From: Novosphingobium sp. ZN18A2 | Lineage (GTDB): Bacteria > Pseudomonadota > Alphaproteobacteria > Sphingomonadales > Sphingomonadaceae | Direction: 5' to 3' | Assembly: GCF_036784765.1 (NCBI RefSeq) | Contig: NZ_CP136651.1 | Location: 1,550,001-1,614,000, forward strand | Length of the DNA stretch: 64,000 bases | Shown here: positions 27,562 through 35,877 of the stretch, one piece after another | How positions within the stretch are numbered: position 1 is the stretch's first letter | Layout of the letters: each line of letters opens with the position of its first letter | The notes under the pieces: generated by a model | What the model was told of the DNA's origin: nothing | Seen by the model: only the letters and a program-made list of their open reading frames with translations | The model's database searches: none | Translations under genes and position numbers: made by a program

Positions 27562-28395
27562 ATGAAATCGGTATTGGCCGCGTCGGCCCTGTTCATGCTG
27601 AGCGCATCCGGATCGCCGACCGTCGTGGGGACGCCGCTGGACATGTGCGGTCTGCGCCTGGTGTTCCAGGACGATTTCAGGGATCTGAGCATCTCCGACT
27701 GGCAGCTTGATGGCCGAAGGTGGATGGCGCACACGCCCTGGCGCGGCGATTTCGGCGACGCGGCATTTACCGATCCGGGGCCGCAGGGGCCGTTTGCGAT
27801 CGGCAAGGATGGACTGGAAATCACGGCGCGACGCGATGCCGCCGGAAAGTGGCGATCCGGCCTGATCGCGGCGGCAGACGCTTCGGGAAAGGGAACGGGC
27901 ATCCGTTACGGCTATTTCGAGGCCAGCATGCGCTTCCCGCCAGGCCCCGGCACCTGGCCCGCCTTCTGGCTGATCAGCCTGCAGCCGGTGGCGGAAAGCG
28001 GACCACGGGTAGAGATCGACGCAGTCGAGTATTACGGCCACGCAACGGACGAATACCATTACGCATGGCATGTCTGGTTCAAGGGCAAGGACGAGCACCT
28101 GAGCCGGAGCGGCGGCGGCAAGGTGGCGGTGCCCGATGGCGCGCTGGTTGACGGCTTCCACACGTATGGCGTGCTTGTCGAACCGCGGACGACGACCTTC
28201 TACCTCGATCGCAAGGCTGTGGGGCAGGCACCCACGCCTCCGGAACTGACGACCCCGCTCTATCCGCTGGTGAACCTTGCGCTGGGATCGGGCTACCCGA
28301 TCGACAAGACGCCGGACCCTTCCGTGCTGAAAGTGAAATACGTGCGGATGTACGCGGGCAAGCCGGGCCGCTGCGATCCCGGCGCGCGCAAATAA
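27562..28395 (+). CDS. GH16-family secreted glycanase
   Basis: 277 residues from ATG 27562, with AGGTGG upstream. Signal peptide SVLAASALFMLSASGSPT. The GH16 fold is evident from LVFQDDFRD, GIRYGYFEASMRFPPGPGTWPAFWL and the catalytic E-I-D-A-V-E block (nucleophile and acid/base glutamates with the helper aspartate), then HTYGVLVEPRTTTFYLD. GH16 enzymes hydrolyse beta-1,3/1,4-glucans, galactans or related polymers. Directly downstream of EPS genes it probably trims the exported polymer or sets its length, like ExsH/ExoK-type enzymes. Substrate specificity is not readable. Confidence 0.92.
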   Translation: MKSVLAASALFMLSASGSPTVVGTPLDMCGLRLVFQDDFRDLSISDWQLDGRRWMAHTPWRGDFGDAAFTDPGPQGPFAIGKDGLEITARRDAAGKWRSGLIAAADASGKGTGIRYGYFEASMRFPPGPGTWPAFWLISLQPVAESGPRVEIDAVEYYGHATDEYHYAWHVWFKGKDEHLSRSGGGKVAVPDGALVDGFHTYGVLVEPRTTTFYLDRKAVGQAPTPPELTTPLYPLVNLALGSGYPIDKTPDPSVLKVKYVRMYAGKPGRCDPGARK

Positions 28396-28408
28396 TCCGT
28401 TCCTGCGA

Positions 28409-28428
28409 TCCGGAGGAAGGTCTCCGGA
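28409..28428 (+). terminator. Hairpin after the GH16 gene
   Basis: A perfect 7-bp stem (TCCGGAG / CTCCGGA) with a 6-base loop lies 14 bases after the GH16 stop. There is no clear T-run, so termination is possible but not assured. The remaining bases to 28656 hold no supported gene. Confidence 0.4.
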
Positions 28429-28656
28429 ACCGTTCCGCCTTCCAGCGCAATCGAACCGGAAAATCGCGATCGGTCCCGGAACAAAGGCGCAGGCTGTCGA
28501 TTGGTCCTTTACGGTGCAGGTCGGCACAGACAGGGGGAATCGGCGCTGTTATAAATCGTTTTCAACATCGGAATCTGCCGGACGCGCATTGAACTGCGCA
28601 GGCGCCACTACCCGGTACCTGACTCCGGCATTGCGGCACAACAGGGCACGGACAAG

Positions 28657-29220
28657 ATGAAACTCAAGATCAACGACAAGGATATCGAGGTCGAGACCGA
28701 CGGCGATGTCCCGCTGCTGTGGGTGCTGCGCGACAACCTTGGCATGACGGGCACCAAATACGGTTGCGGGCTTGCCCAGTGCGGGGCCTGTTCGGTCATG
28801 GTCGATGGCGTGGTTACGCGCTCTTGCGTGACCCCGGTGGAAAGCGTGGCGGGCCGTGCCATCACCACGATCGAGTCGATCGAGGAAGATCCCGTCGGCA
28901 AGAAGGTGGTTGAAGCATGGGTGCGTCACCAGGTTCCCCAATGCGGGTATTGCCAGTCCGGCCAGGTCATGGCGGCAACATCCCTGCTGAAGCAAAGCGC
29001 TCATCCGGGCGATGACGAAATCCGCGCGGCCATGATCAATCTGTGCCGATGCGGCACCTACAATGCGATCCGGGCCGCGATGCACGATATCGCAACGGCG
29101 GAATCGGCGTCGGCCGATGTCAGCGCGGGGGCGGTTGCGGCAGGCGGTGCGGCCGTGGCGGCGGCGGCAGTCGCGGGCGCCGCACTCTTGCGCTCGAAAG
29201 ACAGCAAGGGAGACGCGTGA
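28657..29220 (+). CDS. 2Fe-2S subunit of an IorA-type molybdenum hydroxylase
   Basis: 187 residues. A plant-type 2Fe-2S ferredoxin domain (KYGCGLAQCGACSVMVDG) is followed by the helical [2Fe-2S] domain (CGYCQSGQVM, INLCRCGTYNAIRAAM), as in small subunits of isoquinoline 1-oxidoreductase and periplasmic aldehyde dehydrogenases. It shuttles electrons from the molybdopterin subunit to the cytochrome. Unusually, a C-terminal tail of about 35 residues contains a continuous Ala/Val/Gly hydrophobic stretch that could be a membrane anchor. The stop overlaps the next ATG by one base (TGATG). Confidence 0.93.
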   Translation: MKLKINDKDIEVETDGDVPLLWVLRDNLGMTGTKYGCGLAQCGACSVMVDGVVTRSCVTPVESVAGRAITTIESIEEDPVGKKVVEAWVRHQVPQCGYCQSGQVMAATSLLKQSAHPGDDEIRAAMINLCRCGTYNAIRAAMHDIATAESASADVSAGAVAAGGAAVAAAAVAGAALLRSKDSKGDA

Positions 29221-31499
29221 TGGCGCTGGACATCGATGAAAGTCGGCCGGTCTATTCAGGCGACGACCGGTTTCCCAATGGAGAGCCGGTCAACATTTCC
29301 CGGCGCCGCTTCCTGCTGGCGTCGGCCGGGGTTACCAGCGGCGCGCTGGTGCTTGGCTTCGGCATCCCGGTGGGGCCGGCCCGGGCACAAGGCGGCACGC
29401 CGCCGCTTCCCGACGCGGCGCGACACCTAAAGGTTCCGGCATTCCTTGAAATCCGTCCGGACAATACCGTGAGGCTGCAAAGCCCCTTCATGGAGGGCGG
29501 CCAGGGTCCGTACACGGCCATGGCGCAGATCGTTGCCGAGGAACTGGATATCGAACCGTCCGCCTTTTTGGTCGAGGCGGCGCCGGCAGATCCGGCATTC
29601 CTGATCATGCCTGGAATGATGCGTATCACAGGCGGTTCCATGTCCGTGCGCTCAACTTATCCGACGATGCGCAAGCTGGGCGCGTCGGCGCGGTACATGC
29701 TGATCGAGGCTGCGTCCCGTCGCATGGGCGTTCCGTCTTCCCAGCTTGAGACAGAGCCCGGCAAGGTAATTCACAAGGCATCGGGCCGTTCGCTTTCCTA
29801 TGGCGAACTGGCCGGTTCGGCGCTGGATATGGCGGTGCCGCCGGAAGACATCGTCAAATTGCGCGATCCGGCAACGTTCCGCTGGATCGGCAAGCCGGTC
29901 GCGCGTCTCGACATTCATGAAAAGTCTACCGGCAAGGCGCTTTACACCATCGACATGGCTGTCGACGGGATGCTGCATGCCGCGGTCCAGCACGCACCGC
30001 GCCTGGGCTTGACCGTGCGCACTATCCGCAATGAAGCGCAGGTAAAGGCGATGCGCGGCGTGCATTCGGTGCACCGCCTGAAAGGGGCCGTTGGCGTTGT
30101 AGCAGAACGCTGGTGGCATGCAAAACAGGCGGCCGAAGCGCTGCAGGTGGACTGGGACGATCCCAAGACCGAAACCGACGTTCGTTACATGCCCGCCGAT
30201 TTTTCGACCGAAGGGTTCACCACTACTCTTGCAGCCGCGAAGGGGCCGGGACAGGAGGCCGAAAGCAAGGGCGATTTCGCGGATGCCTTCGGCAAGGCGG
30301 CCACGACGCTGGAAGCGACGTATTCGAGCCAATACCTCCATCATGCGCAGCTTGAACCGCCCTCTACGCTGGCACGCTTCAACCCGGACGGCACGCTTGA
30401 CCTGTGGACGCCCAACCAGGCGCCCAGCCAGTTTCAGGCGGATGCGGCGAAGCTGGCCGGGATCGATGCGGATAAGGTCAGGATAAATTCGTCCTACCTT
30501 GGCGGGTTCTTCGGCCGGCACTTCCTTTACGGGCCTGGAAATCCTTACCCGCAGGCGATCGCACTGGCCAAGGCCACGGGCAAGCCGATCAAGCTGATCT
30601 GGAGCCGTGAGGAAGAATTCCTGCGCGATCCGATGCGTCCGATGGCGGTTGTAAAGTTCCGCGCCGGACTCGATTCCGATGGCCTGCCCGTCGCGTTCGA
30701 AGCGGTCAGCGCGTGCGAGGGGCCGACCGAAGGCATTGCCAACAAGCGCGGCGATGCGCTCGATCCAACGGCGCTGGAAGGGCTTACCGGTAAAAGCTAC
30801 GCAATCGCCAATACGCGCATCGCGCAGATCTTCGTGAAGAATCCGGCCACGCTTGCCTATTGGCGGTCGGTCGGAAACTCGATGAACGATTTCTTTTACG
30901 AAACTTTCCTTGACGAAGTGGCCGACAAGGGCGGGCAGGACCCCTATGCGCTGCGCAGGCACCTGCTCAAGGATAACAAACGCCTGAGCACCCTGCTGGA
31001 AGCCGTTGTTGACCTGTCTGGCGGCTGGAAGCGGGGGCCGTTCACGGCCGACGACGGCACGCGGCGCGCCCGCGGCATCGCCATGGCGTCTCCGTTCGGT
31101 TCGCACGCCGCCGCGATTGCGGAAGTCTCGATCCGGCAGGGGCAGGTCGTTGTCCACGATGTGTGGGAAGCGCTCGATCCGGGCAGTATCGTGAACCCCG
31201 CCATCATCGAGGCGCAGATACATTCCGCCGCGGCGCTTGGCCTTTCCGAAGTGCTGCTGGAACAGGCGCTTTACAAGAACGGGTCGCCGGTTGCGCGCAA
31301 CTATGACCTTTACACGATCCTCCCGCCGGACCGGATGCCCGCGGTTCACACCCGGATCGTGGAAAGCGGGGCGGAGATGGGCGGTGTTGGCGAACCTCCG
31401 TTGCCGGCGGTTCCGCCCGCTGTCGTCAATGCGGTTTCGACGCTTACGGGCAATCGTGTGCGCACGATGCCGCTTTCGAAACTGGAATTCGCCAGCTGA
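29220..31499 (+). CDS. Molybdopterin subunit of an IorB-type aldehyde/N-heterocycle oxidoreductase
   Basis: 759 residues from the ATG in TGATG. A twin-arginine signal (SRRRFLLASAG) with a hydrophobic core ending GPARAQG directs export of the folded enzyme. The xanthine dehydrogenase family molybdopterin domains follow: LQSPFMEGGQGPYTAMAQI, YSSQYLHHAQLEPP, SYLGGFFGRHF, SREEEFLRDPMRPM and a C-terminal GGVGEPPLPAVPPAVVNA with the catalytic Glu. With the small subunit and the tri-haem cytochrome it forms a periplasmic aldehyde- or N-heteroaromatic-oxidising complex feeding the respiratory chain. The substrate is not known. Confidence 0.93.
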   Translation: MALDIDESRPVYSGDDRFPNGEPVNISRRRFLLASAGVTSGALVLGFGIPVGPARAQGGTPPLPDAARHLKVPAFLEIRPDNTVRLQSPFMEGGQGPYTAMAQIVAEELDIEPSAFLVEAAPADPAFLIMPGMMRITGGSMSVRSTYPTMRKLGASARYMLIEAASRRMGVPSSQLETEPGKVIHKASGRSLSYGELAGSALDMAVPPEDIVKLRDPATFRWIGKPVARLDIHEKSTGKALYTIDMAVDGMLHAAVQHAPRLGLTVRTIRNEAQVKAMRGVHSVHRLKGAVGVVAERWWHAKQAAEALQVDWDDPKTETDVRYMPADFSTEGFTTTLAAAKGPGQEAESKGDFADAFGKAATTLEATYSSQYLHHAQLEPPSTLARFNPDGTLDLWTPNQAPSQFQADAAKLAGIDADKVRINSSYLGGFFGRHFLYGPGNPYPQAIALAKATGKPIKLIWSREEEFLRDPMRPMAVVKFRAGLDSDGLPVAFEAVSACEGPTEGIANKRGDALDPTALEGLTGKSYAIANTRIAQIFVKNPATLAYWRSVGNSMNDFFYETFLDEVADKGGQDPYALRRHLLKDNKRLSTLLEAVVDLSGGWKRGPFTADDGTRRARGIAMASPFGSHAAAIAEVSIRQGQVVVHDVWEALDPGSIVNPAIIEAQIHSAAALGLSEVLLEQALYKNGSPVARNYDLYTILPPDRMPAVHTRIVESGAEMGGVGEPPLPAVPPAVVNAVSTLTGNRVRTMPLSKLEFAS

Positions 31500-31503
31500 G
31501 CCT

Positions 31504-31523
31504 GTGCGCCCGTTGGGGCGCAC
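31504..31523 (+). terminator. GC-rich hairpin between the molybdenum subunit and cytochrome genes
   Basis: A perfect 8-bp stem GTGCGCCC / GGGCGCAC with a 4-base loop sits five bases after the stop. No T-run follows, so it may be an RNA-stabilising or attenuating hairpin rather than a true terminator. Confidence 0.4.
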
Positions 31524-31577
31524 CTCCACGGACGGTGGGCTCCACACATTGCCAATATCTGGACCGGACGAGAAACC

Positions 31578-32936
31578 TTGAAGACATCCCGCAAAATCCT
31601 CTTCGGAATCGGCATTCTGGTGATCGTGTTCGGTGGTTTCACGGCGTGGATCGCAACACGGACGCCGGCATCGCCATTCGCCGGTGTGACCCCCGCCAGA
31701 CCGGACCAGGCGATGATGGATCGTGGAGCCTATGTTGCACGCACGGCGGATTGCGTGGCCTGTCACGGTATGGCCGGAGAACCGGCCTTTTCGGGCGGGC
31801 TCGAAATGCCGACGCCAATGGGGTCCATCTACGCAAGCAACATTACGCCGGACAAACAGACCGGCATCGGAAACTTCTCGCTCGCCGATTTCGATCGTGC
31901 GATCCGCCACGGCGTGGCGCCCGACGGACACCGGCTGTACCCCGCCATGCCGTATCCGTCCTACGCCAAGCTGTCTGACGGGGATGTGCAGGCGCTTTAC
32001 GCCTTCTTCATGAACGCGGTGCCCGCCGCGAACAAGGCACCGCCGCAGAGCGATATTCCCTGGCCGCTCAACATGCGCTGGCCGCTGGCCTTATGGAACC
32101 TGGTGTTCACCGATCCGGGCAGCTATCGCAACGATCCCGGTCACGACGCGACGTGGAACCGTGGCGCCTATCTGGTGGAAGGGCCGGGACATTGCGGAGC
32201 GTGCCATACGCCGCGCGGCCTGTTGATGAACGAAAAGGCGCTCGGCAGCGGCAGCAGCAAGTTCCTGGCCGGCGGCGTGCTTGACGGGTGGTTTGCGCCC
32301 AGTTTGCGCGGCGATCACAACATCGGACTCGGCCGCTGGAGTGAGGCGGACCTGTTCCGGTTCCTCAAGACGGGTCGCAACCGTCATGCCGTGGTTTACG
32401 GATCGATGACCGATGCCTTCAACAATTCCTTGCAATACATGCGGGACAGCGATCTGGCGGCCATCGCCCATTACCTGAAATCGCTGCCCGGCAATCCCGG
32501 AAACGACGGCGCACCGTGGAAATACGATTCATCCGCGAATGCCGCGCTGAAGATCGGCAACCGCAGCGCGCATCCGGGTGCCCAGACCTATATGGCGAAG
32601 TGCAGTTTCTGCCACGGCGCAGACGGGCGCGGGCAGGGCGAGTGGATTCCTCCGCTGGCGGGATCGGCCGCATCGCTGACGAAGGACGGAAAGTCCTCCG
32701 CCATCAACGTCACGCTCAACGGATCGCCGCGCGTGGTCGCGCAGGGTGTGCCTGACGGTTATCGCATGCCCCCGTTCCGCAACCAGCTTTCCGATAAGGA
32801 AGTTGCCGACCTGCTGGATTTCGTGCGCTCGTCGTGGGGCAATCGCGGCGGCGCGGTTTCGTCCGGCGACGTGGCCGACATGCGCAAGCGTACAACGCCT
32901 GCCAGCAGCCAGGTGATCCTGTTGCAGATGCGTTGA
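31578..32936 (+). CDS. Membrane-anchored tri-haem cytochrome c
   Basis: 452 residues. The N-terminal hydrophobic segment (KILFGIGILVIVFGGFTAWI) is an uncleaved anchor or signal. Three CXXCH sites (Cys59 CVACH, Cys206 CGACH, Cys342 CSFCH) give three c-type haems, the arrangement of the cytochrome subunit of membrane alcohol/aldehyde dehydrogenases (AdhB-like). It accepts electrons from the IorAB-type enzyme encoded upstream and passes them to quinone or an oxidase. It is separated from the upstream gene by a 78-bp gap with a hairpin. Confidence 0.94.
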   Translation: MKTSRKILFGIGILVIVFGGFTAWIATRTPASPFAGVTPARPDQAMMDRGAYVARTADCVACHGMAGEPAFSGGLEMPTPMGSIYASNITPDKQTGIGNFSLADFDRAIRHGVAPDGHRLYPAMPYPSYAKLSDGDVQALYAFFMNAVPAANKAPPQSDIPWPLNMRWPLALWNLVFTDPGSYRNDPGHDATWNRGAYLVEGPGHCGACHTPRGLLMNEKALGSGSSKFLAGGVLDGWFAPSLRGDHNIGLGRWSEADLFRFLKTGRNRHAVVYGSMTDAFNNSLQYMRDSDLAAIAHYLKSLPGNPGNDGAPWKYDSSANAALKIGNRSAHPGAQTYMAKCSFCHGADGRGQGEWIPPLAGSAASLTKDGKSSAINVTLNGSPRVVAQGVPDGYRMPPFRNQLSDKEVADLLDFVRSSWGNRGGAVSSGDVADMRKRTTPASSQVILLQMR

Positions 32937-32985
32937 ACGGGGGAATATCCGGCATGCCTGCGGGCTATTGCTGGACGTCTGAAAT

Positions 32986-33036
32986 CGCGAAAGGCCGCTT
33001 GCCGAAACGCGTGACTTCGGCAAGCGGCCTTTCGCG
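32986..33036. terminator. Bidirectional terminator with 21-bp perfect stem
   Basis: A stem of 21 perfectly paired bases (32986-33006 with 33016-33036) closes a 9-base loop. Each side ends in a short run of A or T (GAAAT on the left, CTTTT on the right). It lies between the convergent cytochrome and aldo/keto reductase genes and would end transcription from both. Confidence 0.85.
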
Positions 33037-33117
33037 CTTTTGGACTCATTGCCGCAAGTGCCGCAATTCCGGCCGATCGACCCGCCGTGGCGGTGCCGAC
33101 CGGCCGGATCGGAAGCG

Positions 33118-33987
33118 TCAGTCCGGCATTTTTCCGCCGTAAACGGGGAAGAAGCTGGCCTCGCCATAGTCCTTGATCTGCTCTGCGTTCTTTAGAGTGT
33201 CCATGTCGGTCTCGGAAATCTCGAAATCGAGCGCGGCGTTGTCGCGCATGTGTTCGGGATTGGCCGTCTTGGGCAGGGGCAGCATGCCAAGCTGCAGGCA
33301 ATAACGGATGCACAGGGCGGGAACCGACACGTCATAACGCTTCGCCATTTCGGCCAGTTGCCCGTTGTCCAGGATCGCGCCGTGCGCCACCGGGGAATAG
33401 GCCTCCACAAGGATGCCGCGGGCCTTGGTGTAATCGATCAGGTCGAACGGCGTGTTGCTGACGTGCGCCAGGATCTGGTTCACCATCGGCTTGACGCTGC
33501 CGTTCGAAACCAGGTTGTCGAGATCGGCTTCCTCGAAGTTCGACACGCCGATCGCGCGCAGCTTTCCGGCACCGTATGCTTCCTCGAGCGCGCGCCATGC
33601 CTCCAGGTTGCCTTCGAAGAAGTGCTCACCCTGGCGGAACTCCTTCCACGGCTGCGGGCTGTGGATGATCATCATGTCGATGTGATCCAGCCCCAGCGTC
33701 TTCAATGAGCCGTCGATGGCGTCCTTCGCTTCGGCATAGGACTTGATTTCGGCGGCGAGCTTTGTTGTCACGAACAGCTCGTCGCGCGCGACGCCGCAAC
33801 TGCGCACGCCTTCGCCGACGCCGTTCTCGTTCGCATAGGCCTGCGCGGTGTCGAAATGGCGATAGCCGATCTGCGCCGCGTCGCGCACGGCCTGCGCAAC
33901 CCTGGCGTCCTCTATCATCCAGGTGCCGAGGCCCAGCTTGGGAATCTCCACGCCGTTGGCAAGGGTATAGGTTTCGTTCAAGATCAT
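33118..33987 (-). CDS. Aldo/keto reductase
   Basis: 289 residues from ATG 33987, with AGGACAG upstream. TIM-barrel AKR signatures: GVEIPKLGLGTWMIED, GYRHFDTAQAYANE (catalytic Asp and Tyr), VTTKLAAE (Lys), MMIIHSPQPW (His), GKLRAIGVSNFEE and LPLPKTANPEHMRDN. It reduces aldehydes or ketones with NADPH in the cytosol. The start overlaps the stop of the tautomerase gene (ATGA), so the two are coupled. The operon with the tautomerase and cupin genes reads away from the LysR regulator. Confidence 0.94.
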   Translation of the reverse strand: MILNETYTLANGVEIPKLGLGTWMIEDARVAQAVRDAAQIGYRHFDTAQAYANENGVGEGVRSCGVARDELFVTTKLAAEIKSYAEAKDAIDGSLKTLGLDHIDMMIIHSPQPWKEFRQGEHFFEGNLEAWRALEEAYGAGKLRAIGVSNFEEADLDNLVSNGSVKPMVNQILAHVSNTPFDLIDYTKARGILVEAYSPVAHGAILDNGQLAEMAKRYDVSVPALCIRYCLQLGMLPLPKTANPEHMRDNAALDFEISETDMDTLKNAEQIKDYGEASFFPVYGGKMPD

Positions 33988-34253
33988 TTCATCTGTCCTT
34001 TGGTGTTCGGTGCCGCCCTTGGCGGGCGCGGGCCGTATCCAGGCTCTTTTTCCAGCGTGTCCCACCTGGCAACAATGTCGGGTTCGAAAACCCTTTCGTT
34101 CCATTGGTGTGGGTCGATTTCCTCGAAACCCACGGAAACGGATTCGTCGCCGCAGCCAAGGATACCCGTTACATCGCGCACGATGGCATCGCTCAGCGCA
34201 CGTTTCCGCTCGGGCGTCTTGCCCGGCCAGAGCTTGACGATCACGTGTGGCAC
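33984..34253 (-). CDS. 4-oxalocrotonate tautomerase-family protein
   Basis: 89 residues. After Met1 comes Pro2, the catalytic N-terminal proline of the tautomerase superfamily, in PHVIVKLWPGKTPERKRALS. VTGILGCGDESVSVGFEEI completes the beta-alpha-beta unit. It resembles PptA-like small tautomerases with a C-terminal extension. It sits eight bases after the cupin gene and overlaps the reductase start. Its substrate is unknown, but it probably serves the same small-molecule pathway. Confidence 0.88.
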   Translation of the reverse strand: MPHVIVKLWPGKTPERKRALSDAIVRDVTGILGCGDESVSVGFEEIDPHQWNERVFEPDIVARWDTLEKEPGYGPRPPRAAPNTKGQMK

Positions 34254-34260
34254 GGCCGGT

Positions 34261-34671
34261 TCAGTCCTTTTCCGGTCCGGCGAGGTATTCCTCGTCTGTC
34301 ACCTTTTCCATCCAGGTCACGTTTGTGCCGTCCTTGACTTCCTGCAGCGCGACGTGGGTCATCCCCTGGTGCGGCGTTGCGCCGTGCCAGTGCTTCCGGT
34401 CGGCCGGGCACCATACGATGTCGCCTTCGTAGAATTCATGGATCGGGCCGTTCTCCACCTGCGTCCAGCCAACGCCCTCGGTCACGATCAGCGTCTGGCC
34501 GCAGGGATGCGAATGCCACGCGGTGCGCGCGCCGGGTTCGAAATGGACGATCGCGCCGGTAAGACGCGACGGATCGGGGCGCGCGAACATGCCCGTGATC
34601 GTGGCCTTGCCGGTGAAATACTGCTCCGGACCGTCAACGGTCTGCATGTCGTCCTTGCGGGTGATTTCCAT
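34261..34671 (-). CDS. Cupin-domain protein, cupin hydroxynitrile lyase-like
   Basis: 136 residues with one cupin barrel: FEPGARTAWHSHPCGQTLIV (two His and a Gln as metal ligands) and GDIVWCPADRKHWHGATP (third His). The family includes manganese cupins such as bacterial hydroxynitrile lyases and carboxymuconolactone-type relatives. It is the first gene of the leftward operon regulated, by position, by the divergent LysR protein. Precise activity is uncertain. Confidence 0.88.
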   Translation of the reverse strand: MEITRKDDMQTVDGPEQYFTGKATITGMFARPDPSRLTGAIVHFEPGARTAWHSHPCGQTLIVTEGVGWTQVENGPIHEFYEGDIVWCPADRKHWHGATPHQGMTHVALQEVKDGTNVTWMEKVTDEEYLAGPEKD

Positions 34672-34689
34672 GTGAGAACTCCTTTCGAT

Positions 34690-34703
34690 CGCTATCTAGA
34701 GCG
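34690..34703. promoter_or_regulatory. Possible LysR site in the divergent promoter
   Basis: CGCT and AGCG flank six bases between the cupin and LysR genes, the place where LysR proteins usually bind. The half-sites are short, so this is only a candidate. Confidence 0.25.
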
Positions 34704-34761
34704 CAATGGGTAATGTGATTAGAGGGTGTTATGTGCATGAACCTTTGAGGTGGATTCAACA

Positions 34762-35664
34762 ATGGAACGCCGCGACGTTGCCGATCTCCTGGCCTTCCGG
34801 GCCGTGGCCCAGGAGCAGAGCTTTACCCGGGCGGCAGCCAAGCTGGGCGTGTCCGCATCGGCGTTGAGCCACACGATCCGCGGACTTGAAGAGCGGATCG
34901 GAATACGCCTGCTGACCCGCACCACGCGAAGCGTTGCCCCAACGCGCGCCGGCGAGCGCCTGCTGACAACGATCGCCCCCCGATTCGAAGAGATCGAAGC
35001 CGAACTCGCCGCGATCGGGGACTCGCATGACAGGCCTGCGGGATCTTTCCGCATAACCACCGGCATACATGCCGCCGAAACGATCCTGTGGCCGGCGATT
35101 TCACGGTTCCTTCCGAAATACCCCGACGTCCAGGTGGAAATCAGCGTGGACGCGGGACTGGTGGACATCGTCGAACAGCGCTTTGACGCGGGCGTGCGCA
35201 TGGGGGAGACAATCGCGCAGGACATGGTCGCAGTCCGCATCAGCCCGGACATGAGGATGGCAGCGGTCGCATCGCCGGCCTATCTGGAAGCCCGCGACCC
35301 GCCGCTTTCGCCGCAGGAACTGTCAGGCCACAATTGCATCAACCTGCGCTTCCCGACTCTGGGCGGGCTTTATGCCTGGGAGTTCGAGAAGGACGGACGC
35401 GAAATCAATGTCCATGTCAGCGGCCAGTTGATTGTCAACGAAATCGCCATCGCCCGGCAGGCGGCCGTGGATGGGGCGGGGATCGCCTATGTCCCGGAGG
35501 ACTATGTCCATGCGGACATGGATAGTGGCCGCCTGATCCGGCTGCTGGACGACTGGACGCCGCCGTTTCCCGGCTATCACCTCTATTATCCCAGCCGCCG
35601 CCAGCAATCGCCGGCTTTCGGATTGCTGGTTGAGGCATTGCGATACAAGCCGGCCTCTGTTTAA
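34762..35664 (+). CDS. LysR-family transcriptional regulator
   Basis: 300 residues from ATG 34762; GTG 34750 would add four residues. The winged helix-turn-helix is clear (LLAFRAVAQEQSFTRAAAKL, SASALSHTIRGLEERIGIRL, TTRSVAPTRAGERLL). The effector domain (FRITTGIHAAETILWPAI, VRMGETIAQDMVAVRI) is typical of the AaeR/DmlR-like group with RFDAGVRMGE. It is divergent from the cupin-tautomerase-reductase operon and probably controls it in response to a small carbonyl or aromatic ligand. Confidence 0.93.
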   Translation: MERRDVADLLAFRAVAQEQSFTRAAAKLGVSASALSHTIRGLEERIGIRLLTRTTRSVAPTRAGERLLTTIAPRFEEIEAELAAIGDSHDRPAGSFRITTGIHAAETILWPAISRFLPKYPDVQVEISVDAGLVDIVEQRFDAGVRMGETIAQDMVAVRISPDMRMAAVASPAYLEARDPPLSPQELSGHNCINLRFPTLGGLYAWEFEKDGREINVHVSGQLIVNEIAIARQAAVDGAGIAYVPEDYVHADMDSGRLIRLLDDWTPPFPGYHLYYPSRRQQSPAFGLLVEALRYKPASV

Positions 35665-35793
35665 GGGGCGCGAAGCACCGCGGTCTCGGGATTGTCTTCT
35701 CTTTCCGGTAAGCCGCTGGTTCGCGGCCGTAACCGGCAGTTTTGAACGAAGCCCGGAATTGTGCAGACTGCCCTTCGCCAAGTGTGGCGTCCG

Positions 35794-35811
35794 TCGTCAC
35801 GAAACGGTCAT
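35794..35811 (+). promoter_or_regulatory. Candidate PHO box upstream of pstS
   Basis: Two 7-base half-sites, TCGTCAC and CGGTCAT, are separated by GAAA, giving the 11-base direct-repeat period of PhoB sites (consensus CTGTCAT-N4-CTGTCAT; 4 of 7 and 6 of 7 matches). An A-rich run follows. It lies 66 bases before the pstS ATG, as expected for phosphate-starvation control. Confidence 0.65.
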
Positions 35812-35877
35812 AAAAACTCTGTTGAAGCGCCTCGATCGCTTCCGGCGAATCAATCGGGGGGTCCAAGGAGCATACGC

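Noticed and set aside
29652..31931. 759-codon open frame on the minus strand over the molybdopterin subunit gene
   Set aside because: It is antisense to a gene with clear domains and is explained by GC-rich third positions; its translation is Arg/His-rich with no family.
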